The notes below the pieces were generated by a model that was not told the origin of the DNA, ran no database searches, and saw only the letters and a list, made by a program, of their open reading frames with translations. DNA of 64,000 bases from the NCBI RefSeq assembly GCF_904848625.1, contig NZ_CAJHCP010000006.1:1-64000 (forward strand), given 5' to 3'. The DNA is from Paraburkholderia metrosideri. GTDB taxonomy: Bacteria; Pseudomonadota; Gammaproteobacteria; Burkholderiales; Burkholderiaceae. This document shows, one piece after another, positions 48,431 through 57,069 of this stretch. Position numbers and translations under genes: made by a program. Position 1 is the stretch's first letter. Each line of letters begins with the position of its first letter.

Positions 48431-49047
48431 CGTATCTGGTTTTTTTCTGCGGCCACGCGGGCACGGGCAAAACGACACTGGCCAAAAAGCTGCTCGTCCC
48501 GCTGATGCAGGCAAGCGCCACGCCCTTCTGCCTGCTCGATAAAGACACGCTCTACGGCGGCTACAGCGCAGCCGCGATGGCCATGCTGACCGGCGACCCG
48601 AACGATCGCGACAGTCCGCTTTTCCTGCAACATCTGCGGGACCCCGAGTATCGCTGCCTGATCGACACCGCGCGCGACAATCTTCAACTCGGCGTGAGCG
48701 CACTGGTGGTCGCTCCGTTATCGCGGGAAATCCGTGAGCGGCGTCTGTTCGATCGTGCGTGGCTGGGTATCGGCGACGACGTGAAGCTGCGGGTCGTGTG
48801 GGTGCATACCACCGAAGAGACGGCACGACAGCGGATCATCGCGCGCGCGGATCCGAACGATGCCTATAAGCTCGCGCACTGGGATGAGTACCGGCAGCGC
48901 CGTTTCGTGCCCAGTGGCGAGATGGGCGAAGACTTGCTGATGTTTGACAATACGGCGCCGACGTTGGCGAATGATGAAGCGTTGCTGACGCGGATCGTCG
49001 GCGAGCCGCAGCGCGTGGCCACGCTACTGCCTCGTTTGCCCGTCTAG
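48427..49047 (+). CDS. P-loop nucleotide kinase / AAA ATPase-like protein
   Basis: 206 aa. Walker A GHAGTGKTT at residues 9-17, then DKDTLYGGYSA and a lid-like region with IIARADPNDAYKLAHW. Resembles small kinases of the chloramphenicol-phosphotransferase/zeta group that phosphorylate small molecules. Starts with GTG overlapping the cydX stop by 4 bases (GTGA), so it is translationally coupled to cydX. Substrate unknown. Confidence 0.7.
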   Translation: MTYLVFFCGHAGTGKTTLAKKLLVPLMQASATPFCLLDKDTLYGGYSAAAMAMLTGDPNDRDSPLFLQHLRDPEYRCLIDTARDNLQLGVSALVVAPLSREIRERRLFDRAWLGIGDDVKLRVVWVHTTEETARQRIIARADPNDAYKLAHWDEYRQRRFVPSGEMGEDLLMFDNTAPTLANDEALLTRIVGEPQRVATLLPRLPV

Positions 49048-49235
49048 CATTGGCCAGCTGTTGGCCGCTATTGGCCGGCTCGCAGCCGGCGTCGTTCAGC
49101 GCCTGAGTGGCGCGCGGCAGCGGCAGCACCAGCAGCACCAGCAGCAGCTAAAAAAATTACGCCCCGAACCTGATCAACCCTTGTTCGAGGCGTAGCCCAC
49201 TGATCGACTTTCGCGCCGCTCTGTTGCGCCCGGCG

Positions 49236-50333
49236 TCACGCCACCGCCAGCGCCTCCAACCCCTGCCCTTCGTACAATTGCCCAAACCGGTTAGCGAGAA
49301 ATTCGCGTAGCGACACCTGCTCCTGACGCACAAACCCGCTTTGCGGCAGCTTCTTTTCGCGGAACAGGTCGAGCACCGCGCACATCGCGCCGGCCGTGGT
49401 GATCTGGATCGCGCTCATCGGCACGCCGCATACGGTCTTCGCGAAAATCTTGCGGGTGAACACTTCCTGCACCAGTTGACCGTCGCGCATACCGGATACG
49501 GTGATGAACACCAGCACGACATCCTGCGCGGTCGACGGCACCGAGCGGCGCATGATGTTCTTCAGCGTGTCGCGGTCGCTCGCCAGACGCAGGTCTTCCA
49601 GCAGGAACTGCATCAGATTACGGTGGCCCGGATAACGCACCGACTTGTAGTCGAGCGACTCGACGCGTCCCGACAGGGTTTCGCACAACGTGCCGAGGCC
49701 GCCGGAAGTATTGAAGGCCTCGTACTCGGTGCCGTCGAGCGAAAAGTGTTCGAGGCCTTCGAGCGGCTGCACCCACTGCGTGCGGCTATCGCGAATCGCT
49801 TCGCACGGCTGGCAGTATTCGTTGATCAGACCGTCGACGCTCCACGTCAGGTTGTATTTCAGCGCGTTTGTCGGAAACTCCGGCAGTGCGCCGACCCGCA
49901 TCTTCACATCGCGAATCTCCGTAAAGCGGTTCGCCAGTTCGTGCGCGGCAATGCCGATAAAGCCCGGCGCCAGACCGCACTGCGGCATGAACGCGTGCGC
50001 GGCGTCGTCGGCGATCGCGCGGATCGCGTGGGTCGCGCGCACGTCCTCGGTCAGATCGAAGTAGTGCACGCCCGCGCCTTTCGCCGCAGCCGCCACGTTC
50101 ACCGCGAGGTAGTACGGCAATGCATTGACGAGCGTATCGAAGCCCTGTATCGCGGCGCGCAGCGCGGTGGCGTCGGCGGAATCGACCCGGCGTGTCGGTA
50201 TGCCCTGGGCGGCGAGCTGGTCGAGCGCGTGCTGGTCGCGGTCGAATGCGACGACGTCGTAGTCGCCGGTTTCCCGCAACATATGCGCGATGGTGTGACC
50301 GATCAGACCCGCACCAACGATGGCTACTTTCAT
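49236..50333 (-). CDS. Saccharopine/lysine dehydrogenase-like oxidoreductase
   Basis: 365 aa. N-terminal Rossmann GAGLIGHTIAHML (residues 7-19), then the characteristic ALPYYLAVNVAAAAKGAGVHYFDLTED and CGLAPGF near 120 of L-lysine dehydrogenase/saccharopine-dehydrogenase-family proteins. Likely acts in lysine or a related amino-acid catabolism. Start 50333 has AAGGAGAAG upstream. An Lrp/AsnC regulator lies 234 bases further upstream on the same strand. Confidence 0.8.
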   Translation of the reverse strand: MKVAIVGAGLIGHTIAHMLRETGDYDVVAFDRDQHALDQLAAQGIPTRRVDSADATALRAAIQGFDTLVNALPYYLAVNVAAAAKGAGVHYFDLTEDVRATHAIRAIADDAAHAFMPQCGLAPGFIGIAAHELANRFTEIRDVKMRVGALPEFPTNALKYNLTWSVDGLINEYCQPCEAIRDSRTQWVQPLEGLEHFSLDGTEYEAFNTSGGLGTLCETLSGRVESLDYKSVRYPGHRNLMQFLLEDLRLASDRDTLKNIMRRSVPSTAQDVVLVFITVSGMRDGQLVQEVFTRKIFAKTVCGVPMSAIQITTAGAMCAVLDLFREKKLPQSGFVRQEQVSLREFLANRFGQLYEGQGLEALAVA

Positions 50334-50566
50334 GCGCTTCTCCTTGTTTTCTGTGGGTTGACGCCGGCCTGGGCGAACCTCGTGCCCGGCGCGCGGTGCG
50401 CGGCGGCCAAACCCTGTTTTGAACTCCACAGGCACAGTGTAGGAAGAAGCAAAAACAGTTCATACACGCAAAATGCTGCGCTATGACCATCAGTTTCGAC
50501 GTTATGACGAAATTTTCAGTCGATCTGTCGAAAACATATAAAAATCACGTAAACGCGGCGCCACGT

Positions 50567-51025
50567 TCATACGGTTCCGCGATCGATCTTGCGCGCGAGA
50601 ATGATCGACGTGGTGGTCCGCTCCACGCCTTCGAGGCCGCCAATCTGGTCGAGCAGATCGTTAAGCCGGTCAGGCGAATCGGCACGCAGCCAGGCGACAT
50701 AATCGAACTCGCCGCTCACTGCGCATAGCAACTGCACCTCGGGCATCTTGCCGAGACGCTTCTGCACCGCCGCGCCATGCTTCGGCGCAATGATGATGCC
50801 GACATACGCGACGATGCTCGAATCGAGGACGTCCTGGCCGAGCCGCACGCTATATCCGGCAATCACGTTGCTGCGCTCCAGCCGGGCAATTCTCGCGATC
50901 ACCGTGGTGCGCGCGACGTCGAGCTGGCGCGCGAGACTGGCGACGCTTTCGCGGGCATTGGCTTGCAGCAAGGCAACGAGTTGACGGTCGAGGTCGTCGA
51001 GTTGATCGAGGCGCGGTGGTCTCAT
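50567..51025 (-). CDS. Lrp/AsnC-family regulator
   Basis: 152 aa: HTH (LARQLDVARTTVIARIARLE) and a RAM effector domain (ALVAYVGIIIAP-type, SGEFDYVAWLRADSPDRLNDLLDQI). Regulators of this family sense amino acids; its position upstream of the dehydrogenase-like gene suggests that as target. Confidence 0.87.
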   Translation of the reverse strand: MRPPRLDQLDDLDRQLVALLQANARESVASLARQLDVARTTVIARIARLERSNVIAGYSVRLGQDVLDSSIVAYVGIIIAPKHGAAVQKRLGKMPEVQLLCAVSGEFDYVAWLRADSPDRLNDLLDQIGGLEGVERTTTSIILARKIDRGTV

Positions 51026-51121
51026 TGAGGGAGCCGAAGTGAGTCAGTGATGGCGGCGATTATCGCGCGTCTTGCGCATGGAAAGCGGCATGAGTCACGC
51101 TTACTCCCGCACTAACCCCGC

Positions 51122-52006
51122 TCAAACGCCGAACCGTTCGATCACGAAGTCGATAAAGCTCGTGAGCTTGGGTGTCGCGCGGCGGTCGCGTGGATAAATC
51201 AGATGCACGGGCGCGCCATCGGGCAGAAAGTCGTCCAGCACCGGCACCAGTTCACCGCTGGCAATTTCGCGTGCGAGCAGCACTTCGGGCTGCAACACGA
51301 GGCCGAAACCGCGCAACGCGGCCGCCTTCAACGCCTGACCATTGTTCGCGCGAAAGCGGCCGGCGCGCAGCACGTTTTCGTCGACAGTATCGCCATCGAG
51401 ACGCCATACGCCTTCGCGTCCCCAATGCAGAAAGCCCAGGCATTCGTGATTCGCGAGATCGGCGGGCGTGCGCGGCGTGCCGTGCTTCTGCAGATAAGCC
51501 GGCGATGCGCACGCGCGCATCCGGTAAGGCTTCAAGGGCCGCGCGACAAAACTCGAATCGGCCAGCTGACCGATACGCACCGACGCATCGAAGCCCTCTT
51601 CGACGAGATCGATCACGCGATTCGACAGATCGAGTTCGAGACTGACATCGGGCCACGCCCCCAGGTAGTCGGTCATCGCTGGCGCGAATACTTCAACGCC
51701 GTAAGTCAGCGGCACCGTGACCTTCAGCACGCCACGCGGGGTCGCGGCCATCGCTTCGGCCAGCGACTCGGCATCCTTCACGTCGGCGAGGATGCGTCTG
51801 CATTGTTCGTAATACTGGCGACCAATTTCCGTCAGACTTTGCCGACGCGTGGTGCGCGTCAACAGCCGGGTGGCCAGGCGCGTTTCAAGCGAGCGGATAT
51901 GCTTGCCGACCATCGCCGCTGAAATGTGAAAGCGTTCGGCAGCCGCTGTGAGGCTGCCTTCGTCGACCACCGCGACGAAGATTTCCATGCTGACGAATTT
52001 ATCCAC
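51122..52006 (-). CDS. LysR-family transcriptional regulator
   Basis: 294 aa: N-terminal HTH (GSLTAAAERFHISAAMVGKHIRSLE) and an effector domain of the CrgA subgroup (GFGLVLQPEVLL). Divergent from the Spy-like gene, with about 200 bases between; a target is not evident. Confidence 0.87.
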   Translation of the reverse strand: MDKFVSMEIFVAVVDEGSLTAAAERFHISAAMVGKHIRSLETRLATRLLTRTTRRQSLTEIGRQYYEQCRRILADVKDAESLAEAMAATPRGVLKVTVPLTYGVEVFAPAMTDYLGAWPDVSLELDLSNRVIDLVEEGFDASVRIGQLADSSFVARPLKPYRMRACASPAYLQKHGTPRTPADLANHECLGFLHWGREGVWRLDGDTVDENVLRAGRFRANNGQALKAAALRGFGLVLQPEVLLAREIASGELVPVLDDFLPDGAPVHLIYPRDRRATPKLTSFIDFVIERFGV

Positions 52007-52203
52007 CCGCTATTTCCTTTCGTTTCGGTTGTAAGCGTTTGTCGCACAAGAGCCGCATTGTTCGGATATCGTGTTACAACTACCGACGACGGCGAACGGG
52101 GCAGCCGGTCGTCGCGCGTCGCTTCGGCTAACACTGAGGCTCACGCGTAACGGGCCGCTCGCCACGCGCCCTGTCCCACTTCGAATAGACATCAGGAGTT
52201 TCG

Positions 52204-52710
52204 ATGAAAAAAGCACTGGTTATGCTGGCCACCGCCGTTGCAATGAGCGGCGCATTTGCACAAGCTTCCACACCGGCCGCAGCACCGATGAGCGCCTCCG
52301 CACCTGCGGGCAAGGCCGGTCATGAACGCAATGTCGAAGACCGCATCGCCTATCTGCATGCGCAACTGAAGATTACCTCGGCGCAGGAATCGCAATGGAA
52401 CACGTTCGCCGACGTAATGCGCAGCAACGGTGAGACGATGGGTCAACTGTTCGAACAACGTAAGACTGCCGGCACGCTGTCTGCCATCGACGATATGAAG
52501 CAGTACGCGCAGATCGCTCAGGCGCATGCTGACGGCATGAAGAAGCTGGTCGATGCTTTCGATCCGCTTTATAGCAGCTTCTCGCCGGAGCAGAAGAAGC
52601 TTGCGGATGCGACGTTCCATCATCAGGGTGGCGAAGGCGGCCGTCATCATGGCAAGGGCAAGGGCGGCAAGGCACACGCCGCACCGGCCAGCGACGCAGC
52701 GGCGAACTGA
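52204..52710 (+). CDS. Spy/CpxP-family periplasmic protein (LTxxQ motif)
   Basis: 168 aa, signal peptide about 1-20, a helical middle with two LTxxQ-like motifs (KITSAQ and FSPEQ) and a His/Gly/Lys-rich tail (GGEGGRHHGKGKGGKAH). Spy and CpxP are periplasmic chaperones/stress sensors. Shine-Dalgarno CAGGAG. The His-rich tail could bind metals; inference only. Confidence 0.8.
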   Translation: MKKALVMLATAVAMSGAFAQASTPAAAPMSASAPAGKAGHERNVEDRIAYLHAQLKITSAQESQWNTFADVMRSNGETMGQLFEQRKTAGTLSAIDDMKQYAQIAQAHADGMKKLVDAFDPLYSSFSPEQKKLADATFHHQGGEGGRHHGKGKGGKAHAAPASDAAAN

Positions 52711-52772
52711 TCAGCGGCTGACAGATTGTGTTTGTGCGCAGCGCGAGGTTGGCGCTGCGCGTGCGGATCTTC

Positions 52773-52822
52773 TGCGATGGGCGCCTCTTCAGGCCGTTTG
52801 CCACGGCCCTGCGCCCATCGCA
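52773..52822. repeat. 50-base cruciform-like inverted repeat
   Basis: TGCGATGGGCGC (52773-52784) and GCGCCCATCGCA (52811-52822), perfect over 12 bp, with a nested stem GGCCGT (52792-52797) / ACGGCC (52803-52808). It lies about 60 bases after the Spy-like gene. No U-tract. Confidence 0.6.
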
Positions 52823-52886
52823 AAAGAAACCGGTTTCCCGATGCATCTGGCATCATGCGGGTAGGCGGCTGCGGGGCACAATGTCC

Positions 52887-52931
52887 CGTTCCACACGTTC
52901 CACACGTTCCACACGTTACACACGTTACACA
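52887..52931. repeat. 9-bp tandem repeat, five copies
   Basis: Three copies of CGTTCCACA (52887-52913) followed by two of CGTTACACA (52914-52931). Upstream of the PGDYG gene. Like the larger 13-bp array it shows blocks of identical variants. Confidence 0.85.
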
Positions 52932-53041
52932 AGCCCCGAATTGAAACCGTGATTTGAAACCCTTGAAACCGACACCTCGACGCAGAGTCGATGCGCTGTC
53001 GTCACCGATCCGCACCCGCTTGCATCGCCCCCTCCCGCCCC

Positions 53042-53479
53042 ATGAACGAACTTGAAAATCTCGACCTGACTCAGGACGTCAACGCACTTCGCGTCGTTAA
53101 GGACGAAACGGTCGCCGTCGAATTCGCCGCGAGCGAAGGCGAATTGATGAGCCTCGAAGGCCCCAATCGTTATGTGCGCGGCGACGCACTGATCACCGGA
53201 TCCACCGGCGAGCGCTGGGTCGTCTCGCGCGAGCGCTTCGACGCGAAGTACGTTCCCGCCGACACCGCAGTCACGCACGGGGAAGCCGGCGCCTATCGCA
53301 ACCGCCCTGCCGTCGTGCTGGCCAGACAGATGAACGAAGCGTTTTCGCTCGCCCGTTCCGCTGGCGGGGGCGACGTGCTGCGCGGCGTGGCCGGCGACTG
53401 GGTGATGCAATACGCGCCGGGCGACTATGGCGTGGTTCAGGCTGCGCGCTTCGCAAAGGTTTATCGTCGCGCGGACTAG
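53042..53479 (+). CDS. PGDYG-domain protein
   Basis: 145 aa. Closing segment GDWVMQYAPGDYGVVQAARFAKVYRR is the PGDYG signature; the rest is a beta-rich fold with FAASEGELMSLEGPNRYVRGD. Function unknown. The ATG at 53042 gives the normal N-terminus; no strong Shine-Dalgarno. Confidence 0.7.
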   Translation: MNELENLDLTQDVNALRVVKDETVAVEFAASEGELMSLEGPNRYVRGDALITGSTGERWVVSRERFDAKYVPADTAVTHGEAGAYRNRPAVVLARQMNEAFSLARSAGGGDVLRGVAGDWVMQYAPGDYGVVQAARFAKVYRRAD

Positions 53480-53537
53480 GCGTTACCGGACCTCGTCACC
53501 CTGCATTGAGTCGCACCAAACCGCATCAGATCCACGC

Positions 53538-53903
53538 TCACGCAAACTCGTCGCCGAGATCCACGATGACGTCACGCGGCACCGTTTCTCCGTTCGCGTA
53601 CTGTTCTTCGAGCGAGCCCAGGCTCGCTTCGACATACGCGCGCAACACGGCGAAACTGCGCCCGCGCAACCTCGCCGGTAACGCGCGATAACGCGCCAAC
53701 GCGGCCGGAGTGATCGCCACCGTCATCACAATGCGGCGGGCTGTCGAGCCGAAACGCATCGCCACCCAGTGAATTGCCAGCGTCGGCGTGCCATCTTCCG
53801 CCGCGCTCTGGATGAACTGCGTCTGCTCGGGAAACAGATCGCTGATCACACGCGCCAATTCCTCGAACTCGGGATTCGCGCAGTCGTATTGGTAAGCTTC
53901 CAT
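53538..53903 (-). CDS. Conserved hypothetical protein
   Basis: 121 aa, soluble, alpha/beta. Contains FEELARVISDLFPEQTQF at the N-terminus and IHWVAMRFGSTARRIVMTVAI in the middle. Possibly the DUF3022 family found in Burkholderia (from memory, not verified). No catalytic motif seen. Convergent with the PGDYG gene. Confidence 0.55.
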   Translation of the reverse strand: MEAYQYDCANPEFEELARVISDLFPEQTQFIQSAAEDGTPTLAIHWVAMRFGSTARRIVMTVAITPAALARYRALPARLRGRSFAVLRAYVEASLGSLEEQYANGETVPRDVIVDLGDEFA

Positions 53904-54049
53904 GAGGTCTGCCGAAGTGTCGGCCTAAAGAGGCTGAAAGAACTTAAAAAGCTGCTGGAAAAGTCGGCCGATTGTAGGCAAAGGCCGACATTTTCGCGAG
54001 TCATCTGCAGCATGCGAGTGTCGTCACGCGATCGCGATCGCGATCACGC

Positions 54050-54862
54050 TCACGCGGCGGCCACTGCCGGTCGCCGGAAAGTCCGGAACAGCAATCCCGC
54101 CACGACGACCGCCGCGACCGCATACATACCGTCCACCGCGATCAGCGGCACGAGTTGCGCCTGAAACAGCGCGGCCGGTACGTCGACCAGCGCATGCAGC
54201 AGAATCGCCAGCGGCAGGATCCCGCGCCAGCCTGCGCGCAATCCCCGCCACATCAGCACCGACAAACCAATCTGGAACACCAGCGCTGCCACGCGTTCAA
54301 GTGCGAAAATGCCCGCCGTCTGCGGCGACAGGCTGGCGAGAATCAGGTGAATGCGCATCAGCGAGTCGGCTGGCAGGTTGCTCAGATAGCCGTCCAGTTG
54401 ACCGCGGTTTTCGAAGATCGCGAACAGAATCCACTGAATTTGCACCAGCACGCCGACCAGCCACGCTTCCGCGCCGCCGTGGCCGAGGCCGTAGGTCAGC
54501 GCGGTGCCGTCGTCGGTGCGTGCCGCCGCTGCGGGCGTCTTCGCCGCGCGCTTCAGGATCAACCGCATGCCGATGAAGCGCCCCACTTCTTCGCACACAC
54601 CCGCGACCAGCGCGCCATACACCACGAAAGCGAGCGGATTCGACAGCAACGTCGCCGTCGCCTCGTTGCGATGCAGGACATAGTCGTTCAGCGCGCGCTC
54701 GATCACCATCGCGAACAGCGCGAATATGGCGATGCCGGTAATCGCGTCGCGTGGATTGAGCTTGAGTGAGCGGCGCAGACGGCGGTAAATCAGGAACGGC
54801 AACGCAGCGACGAACAGCGTCGCGACGGCGAGGCTCGAGAGGGTAATCGGTGCAACAACCAT
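54050..54862 (-). CDS. YhfC/CPBP-like intramembrane metalloprotease family protein
   Basis: 270 aa with seven or eight hydrophobic segments. Conserved EEVGRFIG near 92, HGGAEA near 128 and HALVDVPAAL near 226 fit the YhfC group of intramembrane glutamic/metalloproteases. Substrate unknown. Start 54862 has AAGGAAAC upstream. Lies 60 bases beyond the ptxS-like gene on the same strand. Confidence 0.7.
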   Translation of the reverse strand: MVVAPITLSSLAVATLFVAALPFLIYRRLRRSLKLNPRDAITGIAIFALFAMVIERALNDYVLHRNEATATLLSNPLAFVVYGALVAGVCEEVGRFIGMRLILKRAAKTPAAAARTDDGTALTYGLGHGGAEAWLVGVLVQIQWILFAIFENRGQLDGYLSNLPADSLMRIHLILASLSPQTAGIFALERVAALVFQIGLSVLMWRGLRAGWRGILPLAILLHALVDVPAALFQAQLVPLIAVDGMYAVAAVVVAGLLFRTFRRPAVAAA

Positions 54863-54922
54863 GAGTTTCCTTGCGATGACCGGCGCGCACCCGCTGCGCG
54901 CCGCAGCCCGCATGATCGCAGA

Positions 54923-56044
54923 TCAGCGCGAAGTTGATGCGCGAACGATCAACTCGCCCGGCAAAAGGCAGTCTCGCGCCGTGGCCTGAACGCCTTCGAT
55001 GCGCTCGTGCAGGAATTCGACCGCGCGGTAGCCGATTTCGTAGGTCGGCTGGCGGATCGTCGTGATGCCGGTGAGTTCGGCCCAGTCGGGGTCGTCGATG
55101 GAAACGAGCGCCGCGCGGGTTTGCCAGTCGGCCCCGTAACGGGATTTCAGATGCAGCGCGACGCACAGCGCCACGGGCGCGTTGGCCGCGAACAGTGCGA
55201 TGCGCCGGTGAGCTGGAGGAGAACTTCCGCTGTCAGCCGCGGCTGAATCGATCGCGCGATCCAGCTCGGCGAGACTGCGCGCGGTTTCCCCGGCATCCGC
55301 CAGATCCAGCACGAGCGTGTGGCCGCGGGCGGCGCCGCGTGGGCCTGGATTGGCGCGCTCGCCGTGACTATCGCGCTCGACGCGGAGCGCGCCGCCGTAC
55401 CTGCCGATCGCATCAAGAAACGCCGTGTGCCGCAGTTGCCGCGAACTCACCTGCGCGAAGGGCTGCACGACAAACCAGATGTCGTCGAACCCCTGATCCA
55501 TCAGATGGCGCACGCCGAGTTCCGCCGCCGCGCGGTTATCGAGTCCGACCATGTCGGCGATCAGTCCGTCCACCTGACGGTCCACCAGGACCGCCGGAAT
55601 ACCGCTGCCGCCCACCGGGCGCAAGGTCTCTTCGCTCACGCCGAGCGCGTTGACAATCACTCCTTCCACCCGATACGTGGTCAGCAGTTGCAGATAACGA
55701 CGCTCCATCTCCACTTCGTTCGCCGCGTGGCAGATCAGCGGCATCAGGCCGAGCGCGTGACAGGCCGCCTCGACGCCTTGCAGCACTTCGACCGTATACG
55801 GGTTGGTCAGATCGGCGAGCAACATGCCGATCAGACGGTTGCGCCCACGCTTCAAACCGCGCGCCATCTGGTTCGGCTGATAGTTCAGCCGGGCAATAGC
55901 CGCCTCGATGCGCGCCCGCAATTCCGGCGACATCACGCTCATCTCGCCGTTCAGATAGCGCGAGATGCTGGTCTTGCCGGTGCCGGCTTCGCGTGCGACA
56001 TCGGTAATCGTCGCGCGGCGCGGCGCGGACGGCGGCGTGCTCAC
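54923..56044 (-). CDS. ptxS: LacI-family repressor of 2-ketogluconate genes (PtxS-like)
   Basis: 373 aa. N-terminal HTH (TITDVAREAGTGKTSISRYLN, about 11-31) and a sugar-type effector domain. Located 43 bases after kguD on the same strand, so probably co-transcribed with the kgu genes. The PtxS-type palindrome at 60466-60483 is the likely operator. Assigned by context and family. Confidence 0.82.
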   Translation of the reverse strand: MSTPPSAPRRATITDVAREAGTGKTSISRYLNGEMSVMSPELRARIEAAIARLNYQPNQMARGLKRGRNRLIGMLLADLTNPYTVEVLQGVEAACHALGLMPLICHAANEVEMERRYLQLLTTYRVEGVIVNALGVSEETLRPVGGSGIPAVLVDRQVDGLIADMVGLDNRAAAELGVRHLMDQGFDDIWFVVQPFAQVSSRQLRHTAFLDAIGRYGGALRVERDSHGERANPGPRGAARGHTLVLDLADAGETARSLAELDRAIDSAAADSGSSPPAHRRIALFAANAPVALCVALHLKSRYGADWQTRAALVSIDDPDWAELTGITTIRQPTYEIGYRAVEFLHERIEGVQATARDCLLPGELIVRASTSR

Positions 56045-56087
56045 CGTCCGCTCGCCGGTTCGCGCATCGGTTGCGTCACACCGCGAT

Positions 56088-57065
56088 TCACTGCGCCGAC
56101 CCGTGGCCCAGCACGTCGTGATTGACGATGTTGGTCTTCAGCTTGCCGTCGAGCGCGGCGACCAGATTTTCCGCCGCGTTCAGTGCCATCGCATGACGGG
56201 TTTCGTGCGTCGCCGAACCGATATGCGGCAACGCGACGACATTCGGCAGCTTCAGCAATGGCGAGTCGGCGGGCAGCGGTTCGGTATCGAAAACGTCGAG
56301 CCCTGCGCCGCGAATCGTGCCGTTTTGCAGTGCTTCGATCAGCGCCGGTTCGTCGACGGTCGCACCGCGCGATGCATTGATCAGGATCGCGCTCTTTTTC
56401 ATCGCGTTGAATTCGGCCGCGCCGATCATGTGTCGCGTTTCAGCGGTGAGCGGCACTTGCAGACAGACGAAGTCGGAGGTGGCGAGCAGTTCTGCCAATT
56501 CGACACGCTTTGCGCCATACGCCGCTTCAGCCTGCGGATTCGCGCTGCGGTTCGTGTATTGCACCTTCATGTTGAAGCCGAGCGCCGCCCGGCGTGCGAC
56601 CGCACCGCCGATCCGCCCCATCCCGACGATGCCGAGCGTCTTGCCCTGCACGTCGACCCCGAACTGCGCCGGGCCGATGCTATCGCGCCACTGCCCCGCC
56701 TTCACCCAATCGGCGAGTTCGACGACCCGCCGCGCCGACGAAAGGATCAGCGCGAACACCGTGTCGGCAGTCGATTCAGTCAGCACGTCCGGCGTGTGCG
56801 CGAGCACGATGCCGCGCCGCGTGAGGTCGGCGACATCGAACTGGTCGAAGCCCACCGAGATAGTCGACAGCGCCTTCAGGCGGCTCGCGCCTTCGATCAT
56901 GGCCGGCGTGATTTTCACGCTGGCGCCGATCGCGCCGTCGGCGTCGCGCAACGCGGCGACGAACGCGTCGTGCTGCGAGGCATCGACCTCGACGACCTGC
57001 GCGTGCTGTTGCAGATACGCGAGCACATCTGGCGGCAACGATTTATAGACGACGATCTTCTTCAT
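56088..57065 (-). CDS. kguD: 2-ketogluconate 6-phosphate reductase (2-hydroxyacid dehydrogenase)
   Basis: 325 aa D-2-hydroxyacid dehydrogenase. NAD(P)-binding GMGRIGGAVARR near 155, catalytic triad region with NASRGATVDEPAL (Arg), E near 266 and HIGSATHETR (His). Reduces 2-keto-6-phosphogluconate to 6-phosphogluconate in the kgu pathway. Its start is 4 bases past the kguT stop. Confidence 0.87.
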   Translation of the reverse strand: MKKIVVYKSLPPDVLAYLQQHAQVVEVDASQHDAFVAALRDADGAIGASVKITPAMIEGASRLKALSTISVGFDQFDVADLTRRGIVLAHTPDVLTESTADTVFALILSSARRVVELADWVKAGQWRDSIGPAQFGVDVQGKTLGIVGMGRIGGAVARRAALGFNMKVQYTNRSANPQAEAAYGAKRVELAELLATSDFVCLQVPLTAETRHMIGAAEFNAMKKSAILINASRGATVDEPALIEALQNGTIRGAGLDVFDTEPLPADSPLLKLPNVVALPHIGSATHETRHAMALNAAENLVAALDGKLKTNIVNHDVLGHGSAQ

Positions 57066-57069
57066 TGGC

